Part shown: positions 17,932 to 24,749 of the stretch, piece after piece
Layout: each line of letters begins with the position of its first letter
Numbering within the stretch: position 1 is the first letter of the stretch
Source of the DNA: CAMLIZ01 sp036231905
GTDB taxonomy: Bacteria; Pseudomonadota; Gammaproteobacteria; Burkholderiales; Burkholderiaceae_C
Assembly: GCF_036231905.1 (NCBI RefSeq)
Contig: NZ_JAZARE010000001.1
Location: 62,001-126,000 of the forward strand
Reading direction: 5' to 3'
DNA: 64,000 nucleotides
Program-made: the position numbers and the translations under genes
Notes under the pieces: model-generated
Seen by the model: only the letters and a program-made list of their open reading frames with translations
What the model was told of the DNA's origin: nothing
Database searches by the model: none

Positions 17932-18567
17932 TCAGGCGTCAGCCGCAATCTGGTAGCGCCCGGTGGCCGGGTCGTAGTCGACGATGCGGGCCGGCGTGCC
18001 GCGCACCAGGGTGTTGGGGCTGCTGGCCCACACACGGATGTTGATCGGCGCTCCACGCTGCGCCACTTCCGCGCGGCCGACCTTCTCGTCCACGCTCTGG
18101 GTGATCACCAGGCAGGGCTGGCCCACGAGTGCGGCATTCGACAGCGCGGCGTGGGTGACGAAGAGGCCGCGCAGCGGCCGCACGACGCGAGCCACCACCG
18201 GAATCGAGAACACGAAGCTGCCCAGCAGCACCGCCGTGCCGGCCACGGCCTTGAGCACTGCGGTGGGGACCAGCGGCAGCAGCCACATGCCGGACAGGCA
18301 GCTGAAGGTCCACGACACCAGCAGCAGCAGGCTGATGACCACCGAGAACGGCACGCCATTGAGGCCGAAGGCAACAGCGTAGCTGGCCAGCGTGCCGAGG
18401 TCAGCCACGGCGGCATCCGCATGCACGTCCACGTCGAGGTCGATGCCGCCCGCTTCGAAGTCCACCATGCCCAGCATGGCCAGCACCCAGTACACCAGCA
18501 CCACGCCGAGCAGGGCGGTATAGACAGCCGTTGGATAGCCCACGACCGCGTCGACAAAATTTCCCAT
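17932..18567 (-). CDS. YqiJ-like membrane protein with C-terminal OB-fold (NfeD-like)
   Basis: 211 residues. About three to four hydrophobic segments are visible: YTALLGVVLVYWVLAMLGMV, FGLNGVPFSVVISLLLLVSW and AVAGTAVLLGSFVFSIPVVA. A soluble beta-rich tail (NAALVGQPCLVITQ, EVAQRGAPINIRVWASS, GTPARIVDYDPATGRYQI) follows and looks like an OB-fold. This is the architecture of YqiJ and of the NfeD proteins that accompany SPFH proteins. It is expected in the inner membrane beside the flotillin encoded next. It starts 17 bp after the 116-aa gene. Confidence 0.83.
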   Translation of the reverse strand: MGNFVDAVVGYPTAVYTALLGVVLVYWVLAMLGMVDFEAGGIDLDVDVHADAAVADLGTLASYAVAFGLNGVPFSVVISLLLLVSWTFSCLSGMWLLPLVPTAVLKAVAGTAVLLGSFVFSIPVVARVVRPLRGLFVTHAALSNAALVGQPCLVITQSVDEKVGRAEVAQRGAPINIRVWASSPNTLVRGTPARIVDYDPATGRYQIAADA

Positions 18568-18584
18568 ACCCCTCCCTCGCCGGG

Positions 18585-18935
18585 TCAGCGTTTCTTGGCC
18601 GCGGATTGTCTGCCGTGCAGTGATTCCTGGGCGAAACGGATCAGGTCCGCCGTGACCTTTTCCTTGATTGCCAGCCGTTCGTCAGGCGCCACGCCATAAC
18701 GCGCCGCCAGCAGCTCGTAGTCGGCATTGCTCAGCGACACCGTCAACCGCGGCCGCTTGGGCCGGGTGGCGGTGGGCAGGTCAAGCAGCCGGCGGATCTG
18801 GTCGGACGACGACAGGTTGTTTTCATACGCCGCACTGCGCACGGCTTCAAGCACCGCCTCTTCCACATCGAAGGCGACCTGGACTGCGCGTATCGCCTCG
18901 TCCGACCCCTCCCAGCGCGCCGGCCTGCGCACCAT
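18585..18935 (-). CDS. Uncharacterised 116-aa protein of the PspA operon
   Basis: I do not recognise a family. The protein is soluble and helical with an acidic, Ala-rich first half (VQVAFDVEEAVLEAVRSAAY, then SDQIRRLLDLP). A second half follows that begins with a beta-strand and helix (RLTVSLSNADYELLAARYGV) and ends in a basic tail. The strand-helix pattern in each half faintly recalls a ribbon-helix-helix or similar DNA-binding fold, but no signature is clear. The ATG at 18935 lies 2 bp after the PspA stop, so it is very likely co-translated with PspA. Codon use is like its neighbours. Confidence 0.72.
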   Translation of the reverse strand: MVRRPARWEGSDEAIRAVQVAFDVEEAVLEAVRSAAYENNLSSSDQIRRLLDLPTATRPKRPRLTVSLSNADYELLAARYGVAPDERLAIKEKVTADLIRFAQESLHGRQSAAKKR

Positions 18936-18937
18936 GG

Positions 18938-19651
18938 CTATTCGATCGCCTTTGGCTGTGCCGCGAGCTGGCGGGCCCGGATGCGCGCCATCACCTCGCG
19001 GGTGCGGTCGGCGTGGTCGCCGATGCCGGCGGCCGCGAGCTTGCGCTCCAGCGCCTGGTGTCCGAACTCATGGTCCAGTTGCTCGGCCGCGCTCATGCGG
19101 TCGGCGAGGTCCTCATGCCGCTGCTTGATGCGCTCCAGCGACTCGCGTGCATTCACCAGCCGCGAGCCGCCGCTGCCCAGGCTCTCGGAAATCGAACGGG
19201 TCGCTCGGTACACGCTCTCGGTGGTCCGGGCCATGGCGACCGCGCGTTCATGCTCGCGGATGCGGGCTTCCGCCGACTTCACCAGGTCCTTCAGCTTGGC
19301 CACCTGCACCGCATAAGTGGCGTGTGCCTTGGCCTGTTCGGTGAGCTCAAGCTCCATGGCGCTGACCTGGGCCGCCACCTCTTCCGCCAGGCCCTCCTGC
19401 GACTTGTTGAGCGCTGCCACCGCCAGGCCCTCGTATCGCGCAATCTCGGCCTTGAGTTGCTCGATGCGCCGCGCGGTCTGCATCTCCTTGGCCATCACAC
19501 CGGCCAGGTCGCCACGCGCCTGCTGGATGCTGGCCTTGGCGTCGAGGATCTCCTGCTCGTAGATGGAGGTGGCATTGGCATCCACCACGCTTTCACCGAG
19601 CTCTCGGGTGCTGCTGCGCAGCAGCGTCATCATTTTGCGGATCACTGACAT
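18938..19651 (-). CDS. PspA/IM30-family membrane-stress protein
   Basis: 237 residues from the ATG at 19649-19651, which has CGGAGG about 8 nt upstream. A longer frame would run into the DUF2170 gene. The N-terminal amphipathic helix (SVIRKMMTLLRSSTRELGES) and the long coiled-coil hairpin (DAKASIQQARGDLAGVMAKE and onward) are typical of PspA/IM30, the bacterial relatives of ESCRT-III. Family members bind stressed inner membrane and polymerise into rods or rings. The C-terminus (AERKLAAAGI-like, TREVMARIRARQ) is shorter on helix 5 than in E. coli PspA. No PspF, PspB or PspC is nearby. It follows the DUF2170 gene by 13 bp, a pairing also seen in E. coli yjfI-yjfJ. Confidence 0.9.
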   Translation of the reverse strand: MSVIRKMMTLLRSSTRELGESVVDANATSIYEQEILDAKASIQQARGDLAGVMAKEMQTARRIEQLKAEIARYEGLAVAALNKSQEGLAEEVAAQVSAMELELTEQAKAHATYAVQVAKLKDLVKSAEARIREHERAVAMARTTESVYRATRSISESLGSGGSRLVNARESLERIKQRHEDLADRMSAAEQLDHEFGHQALERKLAAAGIGDHADRTREVMARIRARQLAAQPKAIE

Positions 19652-19664
19652 GTTCGGCCTCCGT

Positions 19665-20081
19665 TCACTTGAGGAATTCGGACAGGGCGTCCAGCGCATC
19701 GAGTGCGTTGTCGCTCAGCACCGCCACCTCGGTGGCGACGTCGTCCACACGGGCGTCGCGGCTGAGTGCGCCGAAAAGCACGAAACGGTCGCCGATGCGG
19801 CCGAACGAGGACAGCGGCACCGCGGGATTGAGGTCGAGCATGGTCTCCAGCAGCTCGGTGCGCCGCGCAGGCAGCAGCTCGGTGTCGGACCAGAGGTAGC
19901 ACATGCACAGCAGCTGCGAATCCGAGCCTGTCACGAAGATCGGCAGTTCCTCACGGCCCTCGATGCTCACCTGCAGCACCGGCACGTCACCGGGAATCGG
20001 CTGCAGGTTCACCGACAGCCCGCCCATGGCGGAGCCGATCAGCACGTCCAGGCCGTCCAGCTGTTCATGAAGTGATTTCAT
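19665..20081 (-). CDS. DUF2170 (YjfI-like) protein, first gene of the PspA operon
   Basis: 138 residues from the ATG at 20079-20081. The 20 codons in frame upstream cross the promoter and are rejected. The protein is small, acidic and alpha/beta. Recognisable family blocks are ELPIFVTGSDSQLLCMCYLW and LLETMLDLNPAVPLSSFGRI, then FVLFGALSRDARVDDV. DUF2170 proteins accompany PspA homologues (YjfI-YjfJ in E. coli) and have been proposed to resemble CesT/Tir-type chaperones. A chaperone or regulator role towards PspA is an inference. The leader is about 35 nt from the promoter at 20123-20151. Confidence 0.86.
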   Translation of the reverse strand: MKSLHEQLDGLDVLIGSAMGGLSVNLQPIPGDVPVLQVSIEGREELPIFVTGSDSQLLCMCYLWSDTELLPARRTELLETMLDLNPAVPLSSFGRIGDRFVLFGALSRDARVDDVATEVAVLSDNALDALDALSEFLK

Positions 20082-20122
20082 GGCCCCCTTCCCTTGTGTC
20101 GTTGCGGCTCCCAGTGGACGCA

Positions 20123-20151
20123 AGAATAGGAGTGGCGACATAACATGTCAA
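20123..20151 (-). promoter_or_regulatory. Sigma70-like promoter of the PspA/flotillin operon
   Basis: Read on the minus strand, TTGACA (20151-20146) is a perfect -35 box. It is followed by exactly 17 bp and TATTCT (20128-20123) as -10, four of six consensus. Transcription should begin near 20116, about 35 nt before the DUF2170 ATG. This is the best promoter I can read in the window by consensus. No sigma54 (-24/-12) motif is seen, unlike the PspF-controlled psp operon of enterobacteria. Confidence 0.7.
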
Positions 20152-20158
20152 CCACTCC
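20129..20158 (-). promoter_or_regulatory. Inverted repeat GGAGTGG-N16-CCACTCC over the PspA-operon promoter
   Basis: Perfect 7-bp arms at 20129-20135 and 20152-20158 flank the -35 box and most of the spacer. This is a position from which a bound repressor would block polymerase. The centre-to-centre spacing of 23 bp is about two helical turns, as expected for a dimer binding one face. No transcription factor gene belongs obviously to the operon. Confidence 0.5.
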
Positions 20159-20185
20159 AAAGGGGGATACGCACAATGGCGCCGC

Positions 20186-20217
20186 ACAAAAGAAAGCGGC
20201 CGGGTTGCCCCGGCCGC
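20186..20217 (-). terminator. Rho-independent terminator after the GlsB-like gene
   Basis: A perfect 9-bp GC stem, GCGGCCGGG (20196-20204) with CCCGGCCGC (20209-20217) and a 4-nt loop, is followed on the minus strand by TTTCTTTTG. It lies 42 nt past the stop of the GlsB-like gene and just upstream of the PspA-operon promoter. It therefore insulates the two units. Confidence 0.85.
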
Positions 20218-20258
20218 CTGCCTTCTTCCCTCGGTGCGTCGAGGTGGGTCAGAAGGAC

Positions 20259-20528
20259 TTACCGCACTCGTCCGCGGCGGACGAGGTTGACGATCGCCAG
20301 CAGGATCACCGCGCCCAGCAGGGACACGAGCAGGCCTGGCAGGCTGAAGTCGCCGCTGTTGACCGTGCCGGCGCCGAACATCGGTGCGAGCAGCCAGCCG
20401 CCGAGCATGGAGCCGATGATGCCGACCACCACGTTGAGGATGATGCCTTGTTGGCCGTCGGTGCGCATGATCATGCTGGCCACCCAGCCCACCAAACCAC
20501 CGACAACAAGCCAAATAATCAGGTTCAT
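20259..20528 (-). CDS. GlsB/YeaQ/YmgE-family stress-response membrane protein
   Basis: 89 residues from the ATG at 20526-20528, preceded by AAGGAG 6 nt upstream. Three short glycine-rich membrane segments are visible: MNLIIWLVVGGLVGWVASMI, GIILNVVVGIIGSMLGGWLL and LPGLLVSLLGAVILLAIVNL. A basic end follows. This is the full Transglycosylase-associated/GlsB fold. Members are inner-membrane proteins induced by general or envelope stress, with no known catalytic activity. Its position directly before the PspA operon fits a stress island, though a terminator separates them. Confidence 0.9.
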   Translation of the reverse strand: MNLIIWLVVGGLVGWVASMIMRTDGQQGIILNVVVGIIGSMLGGWLLAPMFGAGTVNSGDFSLPGLLVSLLGAVILLAIVNLVRRGRVR

Positions 20529-20678
20529 GGTCACTCCTTCAAAGGTTGCTAACGAGGGCGGCCGGGCTGGCTTGGGTTCGAGTTCTTCCAGCGCCAATGC
20601 CGATGAGCTGAAGGATGCGCCTGCCGGCGGGTGTTTGCAGTCGGCGCGGCCCCCGACCTCGTGTGGGGGGCGCCTGAC

Positions 20679-20704
20679 GTGGCGCTGGTGCCACGCAGCG
20701 CCAC
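20679..20704 (-). other. Hairpin just after the LigB-like gene
   Basis: Perfect 9-bp arms GTGGCGCTG (20679-20687) and CAGCGCCAC (20696-20704) with an 8-nt loop lie 7 bp beyond the ligase stop at 20712. No T-run follows on either strand, so it may stabilise the 3' end rather than terminate. Confidence 0.4.
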
Positions 20705-20711
20705 CATGCCG

Positions 20712-22265
20712 TTATTCGCCCGCCCCGCGCGCCAGCTGCGCCTCGTACAGGGCCCGCACGGTGGTGATGGTGTCGGCCTCTTCGACCCGCTTGTCCGGCC
20801 GATAGCCCTTGACGCGGGCGAAGCGCAAGGCCAGGCCGCCGGGGTACTGGGGGCTGGCCTGCAGGTCGTTGAACGCGATCTCCACCACCAGCTCGGGCCG
20901 CACGTGCACGGTGTAGGCGCTGCGGCTTTCCTCGCGCGCCAGCAGCTCGTGGGTCTGCCATTCGAGCAGCGCGTCGGTCATGCCCTTGAAGGTCTTGCCC
21001 AGCATCACCCAGCCGCCGGCCGGATCGCGCGCGCCCAGGTGCAGGTTGGACAGCCAGCCCTTGCGGCGACCATTGCCCCATTCGGCCGCCAGCACCACCA
21101 GGTCCAGCGTGTGCACCCGCTTGACCTTCAGCCAGCTGGCGCCGCGGCCGCCCGCTTCGTAGGGCGCGTCCAGCGCCTTGGCCATCACGCCTTCATGACC
21201 GCGCGCCAGGGCGTCGGCATAGAAGGTTTCCGCGGCGGCCAGGTCGCCGGTGATCATGCGGGGGATCACCAGCGAGGCCGGCAGCGCCTGCGTGAGCGCA
21301 TCGAAGCGCTCGCGCGCCGGGCGGTCGAGCAGCGCCGTGCCGTCGTGGTGCAGGCAGTCGAAGAAGAACACCGACAGCGGCAGCTCGGTGCGCAGGCGCG
21401 CCACGTCGAGCTTGCGGCCGAAGCGCCGCATCGTCACCTGGAACGGCAGCGGCGCACCGCCGGCGGCCAGCGCCACCGCCTCGCCGTCGAGGATGAGCTC
21501 CTGTGCCGGCAGGCCCTGCAACGCCTCCACCACCTCGGGCACCGACGCGGTCACGTCATTGAGGTTGCGGGTGTACACGGTGATGCGTTCGCCCGCCTTG
21601 TGCACCTGCACCCGGGCCCCATCGACCTTCCACTCCAAGGCCGCGGTGCCCAGCCGCGCCATCGCATCGGCCATGTCCTCGGCCGGCTGCGCCAGCATGG
21701 GCTGCACCGGCCGGTGCAGCGCGACCGCAAACCGTGCGAGCCCGGCCGAGCCCTCGGTGATGGCCACGCGGGCCACCTGGCCCAGGTCGGCCAGCAGCAT
21801 CGCGGCTCGGCGCACCTCGGGCGCGGGCACGTGGGCCGCCGCGGCGATGGCATCGATCATCACGCCCTCCAGCGCACCCTGGCGCAGCTCACCCACCAGC
21901 AGGCGGATCAGGAAATCCTGCTCCGCCGCCGTGGCGCGCGCGAACAGCGCGCGCAACAAGGCGCTGCGCTCCGCGGCCGAGCCCTTGCCGCCGGTGGTGG
22001 CGATGCGCTGGAGCGTGCTGTCCACATCGCTCAGCGTCAGCGTGGCGGCCTGCGCCGGGGCGCCGCGCTGCGCCGCCAGGCTGGCGTAGCCGATGCCAAT
22101 GCGGCCTTGCCGCGTTTCACCGGACAGGTAGGCGACCGCGATGTCCACCTCCTGCGCCTGGGCGCCTGCCAGGCAGGCCGCGATGGCATCGCGCTTGGCG
22201 AGCCGGCCGGAGGTCTCGGCCACACGCCGCGAGGCGTCGACCAGGGTGGCAAGCAAGGTCGTCAT
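20712..22265 (-). CDS. ATP-dependent DNA ligase, LigB-like
   Basis: 517 residues from the ATG at 22263-22265. The much longer upstream frame overlaps the divergent CorC gene and is rejected. The N-terminal half is a helical DNA-binding domain. The nucleotidyltransferase core starts near residue 190 with the AMP-accepting lysine K213 in EWKVDGARVQ (motif I). It continues with RNLNDVTASVPEVVEAL, ILDGEAVAL (motif III region), FFDCLHHDG and the final KVKRVHTLDLVVLAAEWG (motif V). The OB domain ends the protein. It seals nicks with ATP. This ligase is additional to the NAD-dependent LigA expected elsewhere in the genome. It is divergent from the CNNM gene by 58 bp. Confidence 0.92.
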   Translation of the reverse strand: MTTLLATLVDASRRVAETSGRLAKRDAIAACLAGAQAQEVDIAVAYLSGETRQGRIGIGYASLAAQRGAPAQAATLTLSDVDSTLQRIATTGGKGSAAERSALLRALFARATAAEQDFLIRLLVGELRQGALEGVMIDAIAAAAHVPAPEVRRAAMLLADLGQVARVAITEGSAGLARFAVALHRPVQPMLAQPAEDMADAMARLGTAALEWKVDGARVQVHKAGERITVYTRNLNDVTASVPEVVEALQGLPAQELILDGEAVALAAGGAPLPFQVTMRRFGRKLDVARLRTELPLSVFFFDCLHHDGTALLDRPARERFDALTQALPASLVIPRMITGDLAAAETFYADALARGHEGVMAKALDAPYEAGGRGASWLKVKRVHTLDLVVLAAEWGNGRRKGWLSNLHLGARDPAGGWVMLGKTFKGMTDALLEWQTHELLAREESRSAYTVHVRPELVVEIAFNDLQASPQYPGGLALRFARVKGYRPDKRVEEADTITTVRALYEAQLARGAGE

Positions 22266-22323
22266 GGCGGCATTGTGATGGCTGGTTCCAAAGCCTGCGC
22301 AAGCCCTCACTACACTCGCCCGC

Positions 22324-23655
22324 ATGGGACTCACCGGCAGCTTCCTCGTCATTGCGCTGCTCATCGGCTGCAGCGCCTTCTTCTCCATCGCCGAGATCTC
22401 CATGGCGGCCGCGCGCCGCCTGCGCCTGCGCCAGATGGCCGAGGACGGCGACCTGCGCGCGGCCCGGGTGGCCGACATCCAGCGCCAGCCGGGCGACTAC
22501 TTCACCGTGGTGCAGATCGGGCAGAACATGGTCGCCATCCTGGGCGGCATCGTCGGCGAAGGCACGCTGGCGCCACTGCTGGTGCCGCTGCTGGAGCGGG
22601 TGGGCGCGCCGCATGCGCCGACCATCGGCTTCCTGTTGTCGTTCCTGGCCGTGACCTCGCTGTTCGTGCTGTTCGCCGACCTGTTTCCCAAACGCCTGGG
22701 CATGGTGGACCCGGAGCGCCTGGCCATCGGCGTGGTGGCGCCCATGCGCTGGTGGATGGTGCTGCTGCGGCCGGTGGTGTGGGTGTTCAACGGCCTGGCC
22801 GATGGGTTGTTCAAGCTGTTCCGGCTGCCGATGGGCCGCGACGACCGCATCACGTCGGCCGACATCCTGGCCCTCACCGCCGCTGGTGCGGAAGCCGGCG
22901 TGCTGCAGGCGCGCGAGCAGCAGGTGATCGAGAACGTGTTCGAGCTGGAGACCCGCACGGTGGAAAGTGCGATGACCACACGCGAACAGATCGTCTACTT
23001 CCTCCAGGACGAGGACGAAGAAGCCATCCGCACCCGCATTGCGGCCGAGCCGCATTCCACCTACCTGGTGTGCGACAAGCAGATCGACCAGGTGGCCGGC
23101 TATGTGGACGCGGCCGACCTGTTTGCCCGTGTGCTGCGGCAGGAGCCGCTCACCTTGCGTGGCGATGCGGCCAAGGGCCTGCTGCACAAGGCGCTGATCG
23201 TGCCCGACCGCCTCACGCTGTCGGAGATGCTCACGCAGTTTCGGCAGGCGCATGAGGACTTCGCCGTCATCGTCAACGAATACAGCCTCGTCGTGGGCGT
23301 GATCACGCTCAACGACGTGATGAGCACGGTGATGGGCAGCCTGGTGTCGCCCGGCGACGAGGAACAGATCGTGCGGCGCGACGACGGCTCCTGGCTGATG
23401 GACGGGCTGACGCCGATGGTGGACGTGCTGCGCGCCATCGATGCCGATGCCGACGAGCTGCCCCAGCGCGGCCAGTACGACACCCTGGCGGGCTTTTTGA
23501 TGGTGATGCTTCGGCGCATTCCCCGACGCACCGATTGCGCCACCTGGCACGGCTTCCGCTTCGAGGTGCTGGACGTGGACGCCTACCGCATCGACCAGGT
23601 GCTGGTGACGCCGATCGCCGCGGCCACCGGCCTGCCGTCCCCGGCCGCCGCCTGA
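22324..23655 (+). CDS. CNNM/CorC-type hemolysin-family membrane protein
   Basis: 443 residues. The DUF21/CNNM transmembrane domain occupies about residues 1-190 (MGLTGSFLVIALLIGCSAFF, SIAEISMAAARRLRLRQM). A CBS pair follows (ESAMTTREQIVYFLQDED and DFAVIVNEYSLVVGVITLND), then a C-terminal CorC_HlyC domain with TLAGFLMVMLRRIPRRTD. Family members take part in Mg2+/Co2+ export or its regulation at the inner membrane. The old name hemolysin is misleading. LigC follows 14 bp downstream, so they probably share a transcript. Confidence 0.92.
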   Translation: MGLTGSFLVIALLIGCSAFFSIAEISMAAARRLRLRQMAEDGDLRAARVADIQRQPGDYFTVVQIGQNMVAILGGIVGEGTLAPLLVPLLERVGAPHAPTIGFLLSFLAVTSLFVLFADLFPKRLGMVDPERLAIGVVAPMRWWMVLLRPVVWVFNGLADGLFKLFRLPMGRDDRITSADILALTAAGAEAGVLQAREQQVIENVFELETRTVESAMTTREQIVYFLQDEDEEAIRTRIAAEPHSTYLVCDKQIDQVAGYVDAADLFARVLRQEPLTLRGDAAKGLLHKALIVPDRLTLSEMLTQFRQAHEDFAVIVNEYSLVVGVITLNDVMSTVMGSLVSPGDEEQIVRRDDGSWLMDGLTPMVDVLRAIDADADELPQRGQYDTLAGFLMVMLRRIPRRTDCATWHGFRFEVLDVDAYRIDQVLVTPIAAATGLPSPAAA

Positions 23656-23669
23656 GGTTAAATCGCCGC

Positions 23670-24746
23670 ATGGTCTCCACTGCACTGCCCTCCTCCCCCA
23701 TCGAACCCATGCTGGCCAAGGTGGCCGAGGCCTTGCCCACCGAACCGGGCTTCCTGTTCGAGCCCAAGTGGGACGGCTTTCGTGCCATCGTGTTCAACAC
23801 CGGCGAGCAGACGCTGCTGCAAAGCCGTGACCTGAAGCCGCTGAACCGCTACTTCCCCGAGCTCGAAGCGGCCTTGCGCGATGCACTGCCCAAGGGCTGC
23901 ATCCTCGATGGCGAGATCGTGGTCGCCTCGCGCGGCGGGCTGGACTTCGACGCCCTGCAGCAGCGCATCCACCCGGCCCCGTCGCGCATTGCCAGGCTCG
24001 CCAAGGAGACGCCCGCCCGCTTTGTCGCTTTCGACCTGCTGGCCGCGGGCGGCAAATCGACCATCGCCCTGCCGCAGGGCGAACGCCGCACGCGCCTGGA
24101 GCGCCTGCTGGGCAGTGTCAGGCCGCCGCTGCACCTGACACCCATGACGCGCGACCGGGCCGAGGCCGAACGCTGGCTGCAGCAGTTCGAAGGCGCCGGG
24201 CTGGACGGCGTGGTGGCCAAGCTGGAATCGGCCGTGTACCAGCCCGGCAAGCGCGCCATGCTGAAGATCAAGCATGTGCGCAGCGCGGATTGCGTGGTGG
24301 CCGGTTTCCGCTGGTACAAGGACCGCACCGACGCGGTGGGCTCGCTGCTGCTGGGCCTGTACGACGACGCCGGCGTGCTGCACCACGTGGGCGTCGCGTC
24401 CTCCTTCACCATGGCGATGCGCCAGCAGCTGCTGCAGGAGCTCGCGCCCTTGCGCGAAGGTGCGGCCGAGTCGCACCCCTGGGCCCACTGGGGCGGCGCC
24501 TCGGCGGGAGACGCGCAGCGCATGCCCGGCGCCCAAAGCCGCTGGAGCGGCGGCAAGGACCTGAGCTGGCAGCCGCTGCGCCCTGAACGTGTGTGCGAGG
24601 TGCGCTACGACCACCTGCAGGGCAACCGCTTCCGCCACGCCACGGTGTTCATGCGCTGGCGCCCCGATAAACCGGCCGAGGACTGCCGCTACGACCAGCT
24701 GGAAGTGACCACGCCCTACGAGCTGGCCAAGGTGTTCGGCGCTTGA
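23670..24746 (+). CDS. ATP-dependent DNA ligase, LigC-like
   Basis: 358 residues, typical of the short LigC group. The start at ATG 23670 gives MVSTALPSSPIEPMLAKVAE. The adenylation lysine is K33 in FEPKWDGFRAIV. Further motifs are QSRDLKPLNRYFPEL, LDGEIVV, FVAFDLLAAGG, LDGVVAKLES and MLKIKHVRSADCVVAGFRW. An OB-fold follows. In mycobacteria LigC acts in backup end joining and with a separate polymerase protein. Here the convergent neighbour, 3 bp away, is exactly such a polymerase domain. A functional pair is a good inference. Confidence 0.93.
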   Translation: MVSTALPSSPIEPMLAKVAEALPTEPGFLFEPKWDGFRAIVFNTGEQTLLQSRDLKPLNRYFPELEAALRDALPKGCILDGEIVVASRGGLDFDALQQRIHPAPSRIARLAKETPARFVAFDLLAAGGKSTIALPQGERRTRLERLLGSVRPPLHLTPMTRDRAEAERWLQQFEGAGLDGVVAKLESAVYQPGKRAMLKIKHVRSADCVVAGFRWYKDRTDAVGSLLLGLYDDAGVLHHVGVASSFTMAMRQQLLQELAPLREGAAESHPWAHWGGASAGDAQRMPGAQSRWSGGKDLSWQPLRPERVCEVRYDHLQGNRFRHATVFMRWRPDKPAEDCRYDQLEVTTPYELAKVFGA

Positions 24747-24749
24747 GCC

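Noticed and set aside
9251..20151. Calling the PspA/AAA/PLD operon an anti-phage defence system
   Set aside because: PspA, flotillin, YqiJ-like and GlsB-like neighbours point to envelope stress, and no defence genes, mobile genes or compositional shift surround it.
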